Shown: one piece after another, positions 1 through 25,000 of the stretch
Layout: every line of letters starts with the position of its first letter
How positions within the stretch are numbered: the stretch's first letter is position 1
Assembly: GCA_006384855.1 (NCBI GenBank)
Contig: VCJN01000185.1
Span: forward strand, 52,716 to 116,715
DNA length: 64,000 bases
Direction: 5' to 3'
Source: Tetraselmis striata
Taxonomy: Eukaryota > Chlorophyta > Chlorodendrophyceae > Chlorodendrales > Chlorodendraceae
Made by a program: the position numbers and the translations under genes
Notes under the pieces: model-generated
Database searches by the model: none
The model's input: only the letters and a program-made list of their open reading frames with translations
Told to the model about the DNA's origin: nothing

Positions 1-5349
<5,349 letters not shown>

Positions 5350-6356
5350 GCTGGGAGGGCGCCCCCCCCGCCTGCCCTACCCCTCCCATACCCCAACGTA
5401 CCCTACGCCCCACAGCCCTTAACCTCCAACGCTTCCAACAACGGATGTGGTGTAAAGCAAGCCAGCCGTACCGCCCGGCATGTGGTGAGCCGCTACTGAT
5501 CGGCGACCCATGGGACATCCGGCGGCGAAAATGAAGGCCAATGCGTGGCTGGTGGTGAATGAGGACTTTGTGGCACTGCCGAGCAGCGCGGCGGGAATAA
5601 TCCCTACCGCCATGCCGCGCGCATACATCGGGCGAAGCACATGTGCGGCCACCTGCTCATCTGACACGCCAAAGGCGCCAAGGGGCCAGCCGAGCGGTGC
5701 CCATTGATGACAAAAGCGAATGGGGAAGGGCACACCCGACGACGGGAAACGATGAGTGAGGAGACGCAAGGGGGAAATGCGTGCAAACATGGGGTGACTC
5801 TTGAATGGGGGTTGTGTGTTCCTGCCACGCAGCGCGGCGGTGGTACCCTCCGCCATTCCGCGCAGACGCTGGTTGAAGCACATGTGGGGACACCTCGAAG
5901 ATGGCGACACCTGCAGCTGTCGCCCCACCGTGACGAGGGGGCAAGCGGTGAGGCAGGCAGATGCATGAAAGATGAACACATGTTGGGTGTCGCAACCAAA
6001 GGGGGGGGGGGGGGGGAGCCAAGCCGTGTCCACCGAGGAATCAAGTCAACAAGAATTGTGTTTTCTTTCGTGTTGACCATCAGTGAATTAGTGTTCTAAC
6101 AAGCGGACATCACGATCCAAATACGAATCGAGGGATCACACAGTCACGGGCGGCATGCCGGCTATCAACCTAGTCGGTCACCGCTTGGTACACACACATT
6201 TGTGGCATGTGTATAATACATCACTCGGCGTGGTCCGGCGGCAGTGTCGAGGTCACAACCGTAGCGCCAGGTGGCCGATGCATCCTCCGGGCGCTGGCGA
6301 CTCGTCAAGAAATCATCGCGTGGCGTTTATGTGCCGAGGCCCGGCCTCTGCGCCAC
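5350..6356. other. Convergent intergenic region with a diverged internal duplication
   Basis: This is the shared 3' space of SQD1 (+) and the aldo/keto reductase (-). It holds the TGTAA at 5451. Two diverged copies of a roughly 100-bp segment start near 5566 and 5814; both contain GCAGCGCGGCGG and GAAGCACATGTG. The minus strand is open for about 200 codons (6033-5419) and shows the duplication as two similar peptide stretches. I do not recognise a protein, and the open frame may only reflect base composition. A G tract lies at 6001-6016. Confidence 0.4.
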
Positions 6357-9300
6357 TCAGTCCTCGAGGGAAGGGTCCCTGTGCTCCAGGTAGATGGCAT
6401 CGATCGCGTCGAGCACGTCGTCCGTCAGCGGCGGCGAGGCCGCGAAGACGCTCAGATTCTCGCGCAGCTGCTCCTCGCTAGTTGCGCCGATGATGGTCGA
6501 GCTGCGGGCACAGTGCAGCAGCGGGGGGCCGGGGCGGGCTCGACATTGTCAGTGCCATCCCTCCTCGCCGACAGCGGCTGCAGGTATCACAGGCGATGGC
6601 GCAGTAATAGGAAACTAGAACTGTATGTCCTTCGAGCTGTCCGATATCGAGTCGCAATACGACCAAAGATGTATCCGTCGCACCGATAACAATAAATAAG
6701 GACCTACACTATTTGCCCTGAATTGGGCTTGCTCGCAACTTATTGCTTGGAACACCATTATCGCTCCGCTAGGGTTCCTTGGGACATATGCCCTCTGGTA
6801 GGTGGGATAACTTAGACTTGATCGCAGTGCTTAAAACAATCTTAACCTTGCGCCAGCACTCCAAACCCTATAATCAAAACCCTTACATTGCATGCTGTAT
6901 ATCCATAAAGCCCTACATTTTCCTGAAACCCTAATCCCTAGAAACCCGTATATATGGCATGCGCTGGTGACATGCGGTGCGTGGGGCGGGCGGCCGGGCG
7001 GCGCACTCACGGGATGAACCACTGCGCGCGGCAGAAGGCGTACGCCAGCTGCGCGGGCGACATGCCCGCCTCGGCCGCGACCTCGGCGTAGCGCGCGGCG
7101 GCGCTCTGGGAGCGGGGCGTCAGGAAGCGGGAGTAGCGCCCCGGGAAGATGGTCATGCGCGCCTGCTCGGGCATCTGCCCGTCGAAGTACTTGCCTGGCG
7201 GCACGGCCAAAGCGGGGGTCCATAATTGGGTTTTCACACGAAGCCCTCAGACGCCAGGGTAGGACAAGCCCATTCGAAGCTATCCTCGTCACACTCAGCC
7301 GCAGCGGCACCATGCACAAACTCGCAATGGAAGCCATCGAACGTCTGACGGTCCTCCGCCTCAGGCGACGCCCCCCCGGACAAGCCCCCTCCACCTCCCA
7401 GCACCGCCACGACAAGGGGGGGGGGGGGGGGGGGGGTCACCTGAGAGCACCCCGCCCGCCATGGCGCTCCAGGGCAGGATGCACAGGTCCAGGGTGCTCG
7501 GGGAGCACAGCTCCGCCAGGCTGGCCTCCGCCTCGCGGTGGATGAGGGAGTAGCTCTGCTGCAGCGCCACGGGGCGCGGCACGCCCAGCGCGTCCGCCGC
7601 CTGCACCATGCGCATCGCGCCGTACGCGGTCTCGTTGGAGAGCGCCCAGTGGCGGACCTTCCCCTCCTGGATGAGCCCGCCGATGGCTTGCACCTGGCCG
7701 CAGCATCAATGCCACGGCGGGACACCATCAGCCGTGGCGCTGAGCGCCATATCTGCGCCTCATCCGGGTCAGTGTAACATCCGAGGCGACATTCGTCCCA
7801 CTTAAAAGCATACAGCTAGGGTTGCCACACGGGATCAGTATATCGCACTACCTGCTGGTACATCTACTCCTAGTCTCAAGTACACATTGTGCTAGTATGA
7901 TGTGTAACATACTAGAACCCACCCGTTTTGGTACTAGTACAAGTACCAACCCGTACTGATACACATTGTAGTAGTACCAGCAGATCGCGTGCGCTGTCGG
8001 GGACCACTTGTATACGTACAACTTGCGCAATCATGCTGCTCATTCAACACCACAGGACTTGCAAGGAGGGGTTAGGGGGGGGGGGGGCGCTGTCGGTTCA
8101 ACTTGTTGCTGTTTATACATCCGGGCGCTCAGGTAAGGTACAAAGGCTAGGTGAGGTACGGCGGTGCCCACTTTCTGGTTGTGTTCCGCATCTACAGTCC
8201 ATACCATTGGACACTTTCGGAGGGGGCGGCAGCCAGCCCTCACACGCTGACACGCTGTGATGGATCGGGGGCTTGGGGGGGGGGGGGCGTCACCTGCTCC
8301 TCAAAGGGGACCGCCTCGCGTTCTGCGGAGAGCGCAACGAGAGAATGAGCCACGCCAAGCGCGCATGCACGCACGTGGGCGCCGTGACGAGCGGGCCGGG
8401 ATGACGGGATGGGGGTGGGGCGAGACGGCTCAGTGAATGCTCGATATGCCGGCACAGGGCATCACGCGGCCTTCGCCAGCATTCATTCGGAGGCGAGCTC
8501 CGCCTACTGCCGATTGAGGCTGGGGGCGCGGGAGCGACCTGCTGCTGGGGTGCACACGCGCCGCACCGGATGCACTGAGCGGTGCCTTTGCGATGGTGTG
8601 CCGGTGCGGCTGTATCAGGCATGCATTGGCCCGATGGTCATTGGCCTTTGGCGTTTGCGGTGGGGGTACGCCACGGCCGCTGGCGTTGCTGCGGCGAGAA
8701 GGGCTCTTCCCAACGGTGAGGGCGTGGCTCTGCACTTTCTGTGGCCATAACAGTACGTGATGTGGGGTAGGGCCCGCAGTTGGGGCGCACCCAGGTCCAG
8801 CCGGTAGCGGTGCGTCCCGAAGGCCGGCACGTAGCGGTCCGGCCAGTGCAGGTAGAAGAGGTCGATGTAGTCTGTCCGCAGGCGGCGCAGCTCCGCCTCG
8901 CAGGCGGCCTTGATGCTGGCGGCGTCCAGCCGCGGCACCGCCTCCTCGCCGCGCGGGACGCTGCGGCCCGCCGGGATCCTGCCGTCTCATGGGGAATATA
9001 AGGGGGGGCATTGCGCGCATGAGCCATCACCACGCGAGCCTCTCCTGTGCTGTTGACCCCACACTCCCCCTCCCTCCTTCCCCCCCACCGCTCGCTTGTC
9101 CCGCATCCCGGGGCGGGATTGGGCGCGCGCAGGACTGCGCAGTCACGGTGTGCCTCCTGCCTTTAATGCCAGTCTCCGCCCCCATTCAGTAGCAACCTGC
9201 AAGTGCAGCTGTGCCATTGGGTAGCTCTCGCTGATTGGCATGGTGAGCGCATATGCCAGAAGGCAGTTGATCCGGGGCCGGCATCGCCACCCACCACGGC

Positions 9301-10057
9301 TGCTTCGCGCTCCGGCCCGCCACCTGTGCAGAGGGGGGCTGTCAGTCACGCCGCGACGCTGCAGGCGTGCGCACTTGCAGGGCTGTCGCTGCCCCTGATC
9401 CGGCGAGCCCACCGCCCTCTTACATCCCCCATGCATGTATGTATCATCCAACACCCGACGCTCTATGGGATAGCCAGCTCCGCCACAAGCGGGTGACCAG
9501 CCCAACAGCCGGCAATTCACAATCCGCACGGGGCCAGCCCACAGGCAGAGCCCACAGCCAACGGATCGCGCCAGCATTGTCAGTGCCAGTGCCGTCTCAA
9601 TTGACATCGCCGCAAGGTTGTGCGTAAATGTGCGCAGATCGGCGCTCCAGCGGCGCACCTTGGACGCCACCACCATGGAGCTGCGGTCTCGCTTGGCCAG
9701 CCAGGAGCCGATGATCTCCGATGAACGGCCCTGCGTCTCCCGGCTGGGCGCCACGGGGTACATCTCCGCGGTGTCCAGGAAGTTGACGCCCGCCTCGCCG
9801 ACCGCGACGTCCAGCAGCGCGTGCGACTCCGCCTCGCTGCTCTGCCGCCCAAAGGTCATGCAGCCAAAGCACGCCTCCGACACCTCCAGCTCCGACGCGC
9901 CCAGCCGGCGAAGCGCCAGCGCCGACGAGCTGCGCGCCGTACTGCTGGCGGCCGCGCGCACGTGGCGCGCAGACGGCGCCCTCCGGCTGCCAGCCTGCCG
10001 ACTGCCGGCGGAGACAGCGCGCGTGCCGGCGGCGGCGTAGTGAGTGGCAGTCGCCAT
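6357..10057 (-). CDS. Plastid-type aldo/keto reductase (Tas-like, At1g04420 family)
   Basis: NAD(P)H-dependent oxidoreductase with the AKR TIM-barrel fold; the substrate is unknown. Seven exons in transcript order: 10057-9659, 9323-9295, 8978-8791, 8322-8294, 7693-7441, 7194-7011 and 6501-6357. All junctions are in phase and give 408 residues. The first about 50 residues are Ala/Arg/Ser-rich, like a transit peptide. The catalytic tetrad is visible: Asp in NFLDTAEMYP, Tyr in the same motif, Lys in VVASK, and His in FYLHWPDR. The end reads STIIGATSEEQL, typical of the family. Two exons are only 29 nt (VAGRSAKQP and REAVPFEEQ); both are required by frame and by homology. C tracts in the sense strand follow the donors at 8294 and 7441. 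Function beyond the family level is not inferable. Confidence 0.92.
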
Positions 10058-11678
10058 CTTGCGGGAGGCAAGTCGGGGCAGTGCGCTGTCGTGCGTGGCG
10101 GATAGCGGGAGGGCGCGGTCCTCGAGGGACGACGACGCGTGCGCGTGGAGGTCAGCGAGGAGACGACGATAGCTGATATGTGATGGTGTGGTGTGTGCCA
10201 GCCGACCGCCGACTGGCGCAGACTTCACAATTCATCAGGTCAGGGGTTATTCCTCGCTACCGAGAGCCTCCATCACCCCACGCGCTGGAGCCGCCGGGAG
10301 CAACGCTGCGCCGCACGCGCGCCGCCCCGCGCGCGCCGCCGCTGCCGCCCAAGTAGCATCCGTAGTACATACGCGCGTGCGCAGCAGTGTCTATACCGTG
10401 CGATACCTACCGATGTGAACACGGTAGTATATAATAGCGCAGCAGTAGAGACGATACAGCACTCCACATAAGTATTTGCTGCACATAGAAATCCGCACGC
10501 GCGTGGTGCCCAAGCCATGCTGGGGCTACTACGGGACGGCCATGGAGCCTCGTCGCGTTTCAGTGTATGCAAGCCTCGTCCTACGCCAGTGGGGCGCAGC
10601 CGTTTCGTCCACCCGGTTACTATATCATATATACCGCGCTTGTGAAAACATTTTTAGGCAATGATGGCGGCGTTGTTTGGCATGACAAGGCTAAAACCAC
10701 TCCCGGAGGTATCGAGGTACTATCTCCTGGTTGTGTGGCGCGAGGAAAAACCACATGCTGCACCCTATTTCTTTAGGAAATTTTTTCATCATTCTTGTAT
10801 TACCGATTCTTTTGCTTCTTTTTTAAAGGTAATTGTCATTTTATGTATTCTAGCAGGTTTCAGCAACACATTTAAATGCCATGCTCCGAAACCAGCAACA
10901 CCCGAACACTCATCCAGAACCACAACCGGGTCGCGTGAGTTTATTAGCGCACGGCGTTATCTTGCAAATGCGCGCATGTGCTGCCCTCATCCGCCAAATA
11001 CACAGGTCCGTACAAAACGCTGCGTATAATATGCGGATGCTGAAATGCGCCCGTAGGAGCCGCCCGTTACTGCTACAGCCGTTTGCTTGCGCCGCATCAC
11101 TCCTCCCCAAGCATCCAAGCATCCAAGCAACGAGCACTACTCCCCTAGCGCACACATATATGATCACATGGGCGCCTCTATATTTCTTTCCAATATATAT
11201 TTCTGCAATACATGGTTGGTAGGTTCTTTGGGGATGCGCTGAAGCAGCAGATGAGGACGGACGACTCGCCCGTGCTGCTGACACACATATACTGATGCAT
11301 TGACTTATGCGAACTTAAACATCCCCCAATGAGGCATTGGATCGTTGAGCAAGGGCAAGTCACAGGAACTGCATCACGGCATTGCAATGCGCTGCACAAA
11401 ACCGACATATGCAATCATATGTTAAAGGCATCATTTCATGACAACATGCCATCTCAAACGCATCCCGGATTGTGTCAGCTGCGAGCTTGGAGGGGCTGGA
11501 AGACGCTAGCCGACTCCTGTGTGTCGAAGATTGTTTTCCGTCCTGTATGCGCACAATAGCGTTGGTTTATTATTACAACATTTGACGGCCACGCGGCGGA
11601 GCCTGCCACAGAGTGGGTCCAGATGGAGCCCGCCCCAGCTGATGGGGGCAGGTACAGAGGTGCTACACCTCGCGCAGC
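10058..11678. other. Intergenic region, no supported gene
   Basis: Lies between the 5' end of the aldo/keto reductase and the 3' end of the striatin gene. It contains AT-rich stretches (10640-10880, 11150-11215) and short open frames without recognisable family motifs or a convincing exon chain. The promoter of the reductase must lie in the first few hundred bases, but no specific element can be assigned. Confidence 0.5.
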
Positions 11679-19554
<7,876 letters not shown>

Positions 19555-20945
19555 CGCGCGCCGCGGGGACAGCCACCAGGGGCCGGCTGTCTCCACCGAC
19601 TGTCGAGACGCTAGGGCGAGCCTGGTGCCTGCGGGGTGGGGGGCAACAGCGCCAGCTGGACGCGCGCGCGCTCTGCTGAGAACCCGTTTGGCGAATAATA
19701 CTGCTGCTCGCTGGCCTGGGCTGATGCAAGGAGAGGCCCCTGCTGCCCCCGCGCCTCCGTACGAGGCGGTGGCAGGGACAATCACTGCGAGGTGGTGCCT
19801 CGCAGTGGATGGGGTTGGTTACATACGGAGTTGAGCGCCATGCCCCGGAGATTGTGCTTCCTGGTAGTGCCGGTGCTCACGGCCAGCAGGCGGCCATTCG
19901 CGCCTTCCCCCTCCCGCATCCCCCCCCCCGCGCAAACACACCCCGCCCGCTCCCCGCCGCCCGCGATCCCGCGCGCCCGCCTCGTCGTCCCGTACACTAT
20001 TTTTTATACTTTTTGGTTACAGGGAGAGCGTCAAGAGAATGCACGCAAAGTACACTTTATTGGTACGAATCTATGGTGAATCTATGGTTACATAATACCG
20101 CTAGTGCTTTTAAAACGTTTACACCTGCCCACAAAAGTCTTGCCCCCCTTGGCAAGCATCAATTGTACATTGGCCCATTACGATCCCTCACCTTCGTTTC
20201 CGACCGCGCCCTTCCATGTGTCATACGTGAACACGACGTCATGCGTGGGGGGAGCCCTAAGTGGCGTTTGTTGGGCTCTCGTTGTAAATGCCATACGTGT
20301 GTGTGTCATTGTTCAGAGTTAGTAATGAATTTGATAACCCAATCAGTGTCACAAGGGCACGATTTTTTAATATATCGAACGTATATGCGTTCTATTTGTA
20401 CGGATGCACGCCAAGAGTAGTTAACTATACCATCGTAGAGCACATTCACAAAGGCGCGCTCTCCCACCCGTCGGCATGCAAGCAAGTGAGCAGTTCCCGC
20501 AAAACGGCCAATACTGCGACAAAGGCTTGCTCAAAAGCCAGCCCACATACAGTTGCTGTCCGCATTCAATGCGCCCTCGGTAGAGCCGGGCTTCAGCCCA
20601 TACTGCGCAGAGGTGCAGCCCCCGAGTCAGCGGGTGTGTCCATATTGTCACCTGCTAGGGAATCGTCTAGGGTATGTGGTAGGGCCGGCCATCAATACGC
20701 TCCCATATCCTGCTGTTGCGCTGCGCCTAGCGGGCCCCTAAGCGGGGAAAATCCGCCCGCGCGGGGCGAGTACATCGCTTTTTTATCGGGATGCGGGTCG
20801 CGCGATAAGCCACTGTACTAGGGTTTGTAGGAGAACCTAAAAATATTTGCATCGGGCTCCCCCTACCCCCCTCGGTTATATTTCCACCAAGGGGCCCGCC
20901 AGGGTTCGAACCTGCGCAGAGCGGAATCACGAGCGTAACAGGCAG

Positions 20946-20977
<32 letters not shown>

Positions 20978-21340
20978 CTCCGCCACCTATCACATCTCAA
21001 GCCGTTGATGAATATTCTAGGTTAATTATATCATAAAAATGCGCCACTGTACCACTCGGCGGTCGGCGCCGCCGATGCTGACGTGGCGAGATACGGATAT
21101 GGACAGAAATGTACAGGTCAAGACTTTCGAGGGGGACTGTTTATATACGCACTGCTAAAAGCAGAACGAAGGATTGCCACGAAAGAATCTTAGTTGTACG
21201 AGTACACAGTATAATGTACATCGCGAAGTCGAAGACTACTACATGTACACTACATGAATGAAGGCCCTGGACCAGTAGTTAGGTTCAGCCCTCAGGAGTC
21301 TGGCTGATCGCGCCCCACCATATCTAATAAAGGATTAGTG
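19555..21340. other. Intergenic region 5' of striatin, no supported gene
   Basis: GC-rich to 20000 (the probable striatin promoter and 5' UTR), then lower GC. A C tract of about 30 bases lies at 20947-20976. Short open frames here have no recognised motifs. A GTTCGAAC motif near 20904 resembles a tRNA T-loop, but no full tRNA can be folded around it. Confidence 0.5.
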
Positions 21341-21354
21341 GCGTAATAATAAAT

Positions 21355-23030
21355 TGGCAGATTATTGCGTTGCGTGTATGCCGACAGCAAGCGGCCCTGA
21401 CAGTAACCGCTTCCAAGGCCGCCTCTTACGCGCTGCGACAGCGTTCCTGGTGACTGATCCTCCAAGTGAGGGTCGCCTTGGTGAAGTCCGTGAGCGTTCC
21501 CCTGAGTACTGCGATTCCATGTTCCGCGTTGCCGATTGCCGCCCATTTGGCCTTCCGGCGGCTCATGTCCTCTCCCTTGGCGAGCCATGCCCTTGTGCTT
21601 TTTGCTCCTTGTCGGTACAAGGCATGCTGGCCCGTTTTGAGGAAGTTGGCGCGAAATTCATTCCTTCAGCCTGGGCGGTCGCGTACGCTGATCACGTGGC
21701 ACGTTGCTATGGGGGCGACTCCGTCCAACCACGCCGCACACGTTCGGCGAGCACATGGCCTTTCCGACGTTTGCCACGACGTGAAGTCCGCCCTGGGCGT
21801 GGGTGTCCAGATCCTCACGGACCCGTCGGCGCTTGTTTCTCTTCCGAAGAGCAGCGACGGCCGGCAGGCCGATGTTGGGCTTTTTGGGTATGGTGGTATC
21901 CGCGGGAACACGGTTGCTGTCGATACCACCATTGCCCCTATCCTCGGCGTGTCAAGCTCGGATCCAACGACTGCATGGCGGGCTGCGGAGCGCCACAAAA
22001 TCCAGAAGTAGGACGAGGGTGTCCAAAACGCCGCCGGCATGCTTCTCTTTGTTCCTTTCGCCGTTTCCGAGTTCGGCTCGCTGGCCCCGCACGCAGAGAC
22101 CTTCTTGGTGGAGCTCGCGAAAGCTAGCCACATACACACTGGCCAAAAAATCGGCCAATTCTTGTCTGCGTGGCGCCGCCGTTTCTCCTTGCTCATCAAC
22201 ATGGCACATGCAGACGGCGTTCTTGGCGGGGTCGCGGACGCGCGCGCGGCACGTGATGGTGCTCATGCGCCTGCGTCGCATCGCTCGTCGGCATGTGTTG
22301 CTATGATCCGGGTCATTGGTTGCAAGCGTCCTCGCCGCGGCTGATGGCCTACACCGGGGCGGTGGTCCCTTTGGTTCCTGGCAGCTTCGCGACTTCGTGG
22401 TTCCCTTGGCTCCTCCTTGGTTCTTGGCTCCCTGTCCTCCTGCTCGACCTTGGTTTTAGGCTTACACACCGGTTTTCCGGGTACTCGCTAAATGTAATCC
22501 TCCCGGGGTTTAAGCTGTGTATAGCGGGGTCACAATCCTGAGATGCAACTACCGAAACGAGTGTGAATAGTGATTAGCTAGTGTCCGGTTGATACACTCA
22601 AATATAACGTTATTTGATCAAAACTCAGAGCCCACGTGACCACCTGTCTCGCCAACCCAGCATCCCGCCCCACCGATGCCATTCGGACACACCGGCCGGC
22701 ACCACCACGCACATACCGCGGTAGCAGCGCGCTAACGTAGGCATATGGTAGTGTTCAGGTGCTTCGTCTTATGTGTCGCGGGCAGGGATGGGGCTGGCGG
22801 CGGGATGAAGAGGGAGGCGCGCGAGCGGTCGCGTGCTTATATTACGCACGCAGCGCGTGCCACGTAGCCAAACAGCGTTGCCAGCTACACATCTCGGATT
22901 TGAGACCCGGTTACGGTCTTCAGAAACGAGTACCTACGCGAACCGGTGTGTATGTCTCTTTTTTGCTGGCAACTTACATAGTTGCTGTTAGTTCTCTTTG
23001 TAGTGCTCATGTGTTAAAACCCTGATGTGA
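21355..23030 (+). mobile_element. Non-LTR retrotransposon (RLE clade), 3' part, broken
   Basis: Encodes the C-terminal end of a LINE of the type carrying a restriction-like endonuclease (RLE). A Cys/His cluster (PCPCAFC...DHVARCYGGD) is followed by an RLE-like core (RQADVGLFGYGG, then VAVDTTIAPILG) and HKIQK. Compared with the copy at 55.7-56.6 kb it has a frameshift near 21720 and a stop at about 22009. The 3' untranslated tail (22300-22464) continues at 22951-23030 and is interrupted by a 486-bp TIR element. No reverse transcriptase is attached upstream, so this copy is 5' truncated. The coding part is dead; the family assignment rests on domain order and on five other tail copies in the window. 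Confidence 0.8.
22465..22950. mobile_element. 486-bp TIR element (MITE-like) inserted in a LINE tail
   Basis: The ends are inverted: left CACACCGGTT...GGTACTCG, right CGAGTACC...AACCGGTGTG. The terminal 10 bases are a perfect inverted repeat, and similarity extends to about 25 bases. It is flanked by TA on both sides (22463-22464 and 22951-22952). Removing the element and one TA restores the sequence GGCTTATGTCTC, present uninterrupted in the LINE tails at 34.3, 49.5 and 55.7 kb. It contains no convincing transposase, so it is probably non-autonomous. The TA target duplication fits Tc1/mariner-type transposition, but other superfamilies cannot be excluded. Confidence 0.88.
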
Positions 23031-23114
23031 CAAATGAAATAAATTAGCACACCTATTGGTGTAAATTACAAAAAGGCCAGTAACAAATCCACCGCTAAAA
23101 GCGATACGAAAAGA

Positions 23115-24210
23115 TCAACAGTTCAACACCGCAAGCCGCCTAAAGCGGCCCGCATCCCACACGAGGCGGGATGGATGAGTGATGCGCTCACGGCTCAGAG
23201 TCCGGGCCACGTGTGCACATGTGTTAGAGGGTGATCCACGGACGCGCTTTGCATCTTCGGCAACGGGATGGCGGACGAATTTGCGCCGTCTCCCGAGGCA
23301 GCGAACACGCTCTCGAGCCGCCACCAAGCTCAGGACTCCGAGAAAACCTCTTGCGCGTAAGGCCTCCTGGTGAGCCCGGGTGGTGCACCATATGCCCCGC
23401 GATGAGAGGGCGTCACGATCCGCGGTCAAGCATGCGACACCGCGCACAGTGTGCGGCGCACCCCCTTGCTCACCTCACCCACTACTGTGACGAAGACCAT
23501 GCCCATGTACTCCGACCTATCCATGATGTCTCGAAGAGGGCCCTCTGTCCCGGCTCCGTGTAGTGCCACGTCGCATCCCTAACTACGAGCCCCCGTTGTA
23601 TGTCGCCTAGCAGGGAGCGCTCAAACCGATCCACATCCGTGGCCCGGCCGGGGCACCGCAGTGTACTTGACCCCGTACCGCATAGTCTTGAACTCCAACA
23701 ACGTCGGTGTACTTCGAGCTTCGAGGATAATAGCTCTCGGTCACGACGCTGAACGCCGGAAGGGAGTTGCGTCCGGCACCATGTCCTTGAGGTCATCCAT
23801 GGCGGGTAGGGTGTTGCCGAGAGGCACTGCATGATGGAACAAGTCGTCCACCTCCCGGTGTACACCGATACCCAAGTCATGGACACAATGATCGCGGAAG
23901 GCGTCTGCGATAGCGTCGTGCTATACACGCCGGTGAGCGTCTCCATGTGCCGGGAGGGACATGACGAGCGCGTCGCCATAGAGGTCGACAGTGACGGGGA
24001 TGTGCTTTGTCAAGGGCAGAATGATCTGGCTCCCAGCCGCCACCGGGGCCATGCATGGGCTAGGCAAAAAGAAGTACCCGGCGGCGACCTCCCGCAGCTC
24101 ATGTGGAGTCATGACCGTCCGCGCCATGAGGATGGCCACCGTCCACATGCCCGACGCCGCGTCGAACAAGATGCATTCACTACATGTGAAGCCGAGAGTT
24201 GTTGGCATGG
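23115..24210 (-). pseudogene. Repeat-family ORF remnant, possibly PD-(D/E)XK nuclease-like
   Basis: Minus-strand remnant spread over several frames. Recognisable segments in order: GFTCSECILFDAASGMWTVA (near 24190), REVDDLFHHAVPLGNTLPAM, a KTMRYGVKYTAV segment (near 23680), WHYTEPGQ and VGEVSKGVRRT, then CLTADRDALSSR. A second, independently decayed copy is at 38.5 kb on the other strand. The spacing of an E/K motif after a PDA-like motif and the later VFGTVGEVS resemble PD-(D/E)XK-fold proteins carried by algal mobile elements. That is my inference from motif layout, not an established match. No start codon or uninterrupted frame can be set. Confidence 0.5.
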
Positions 24211-24509
24211 TCTAGAAATACCGTCAGCTCTTTTTGTGAGACCGACGCAGCCTCCCCTTTCGCTCCATCACGCGGGCATCCGCGTCGCTGAGGTGGCCAG
24301 CAATAGCCGTTTGGAGGCGGCCTCACGCCTCACGCCTCACGCCTCGCGCACCGCCGCGGCGTAGCTAGTGGATACACAAGCTTCGTTGAGGAAGTGGTCT
24401 TACCGGCGGGCGGAATAAGTTGCTTTGAGGCCGCCTCGGCCAAGTACAAACTCAAGCTGTGGGTCAAAGAAACTAGGGTTGGGGGTGTTGGTGTCGGAAT
24501 TCCTAGTGA

Positions 24510-25000
24510 GGAACCAAGGGGGGAAGCTATTCGTGCAGCCGATGAAGATGGACGGCATCACGAACGGTAGCCATGCGGCGGATGCCATCGCCCTTCAACC
24601 GAGTGGCGGGGAGGTGAAGCCTGATGCTGCTCGCCATATATATGGCCACTGCATCCTCGCTCAAAGTAGTCGCCTCTGCTGCCATGGGGTCGGGGCCGTG
24701 CAAAAGCTCCGCCAAGAAATTGGTGACCACCGGATTGGTGTCGGTGCCGTACGTGGAGGGATGGAAAGAGACCCCCAGCACCCGCTTGACCGCCGTGAGA
24801 ACAGTGGCATCCACCGCCTCCGCGAAGGCCTCCACCTCGGACGGGAGGCAGTTGCGGAGCCAATATACCCCGCCATGTGCTGCATGCAATGCTTGAGCAT
24901 GACCCATGCGTGGTGATGCAGGGCGTTGCGTCCGCCGCCAGGCAACGGCCCACCAGAAGCGAAGAATCATGGGTGCGGCAGGCCCGGCGGCACCGCCCCC
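24510..25000 (-). pseudogene. Reverse transcriptase thumb-region fragment of a LINE
   Basis: Minus-strand segment with HAWVMLKHCMQHMAGY, YWLRNCLPSEVEAF, VLTAVKRVLG and HLPATRLKGDGIRRMATV, in two frames. This pattern (a helix before WLRN, then LP.RL.G.G.R) follows the palm in non-LTR retrotransposon polymerases. It plausibly continues the palm fragment at 26.7-27.5 kb, from which it is separated by about 1.7 kb of unrelated DNA. Frameshifted and non-functional. Confidence 0.6.

Noticed and set aside
20880-20980. tRNA-like GTTCGAAC T-loop
   Set aside because: The 5' half of any tRNA on the minus strand would fall in a poly(G) tract, and no acceptor or anticodon stem can be formed. At most a tRNA-derived fragment.
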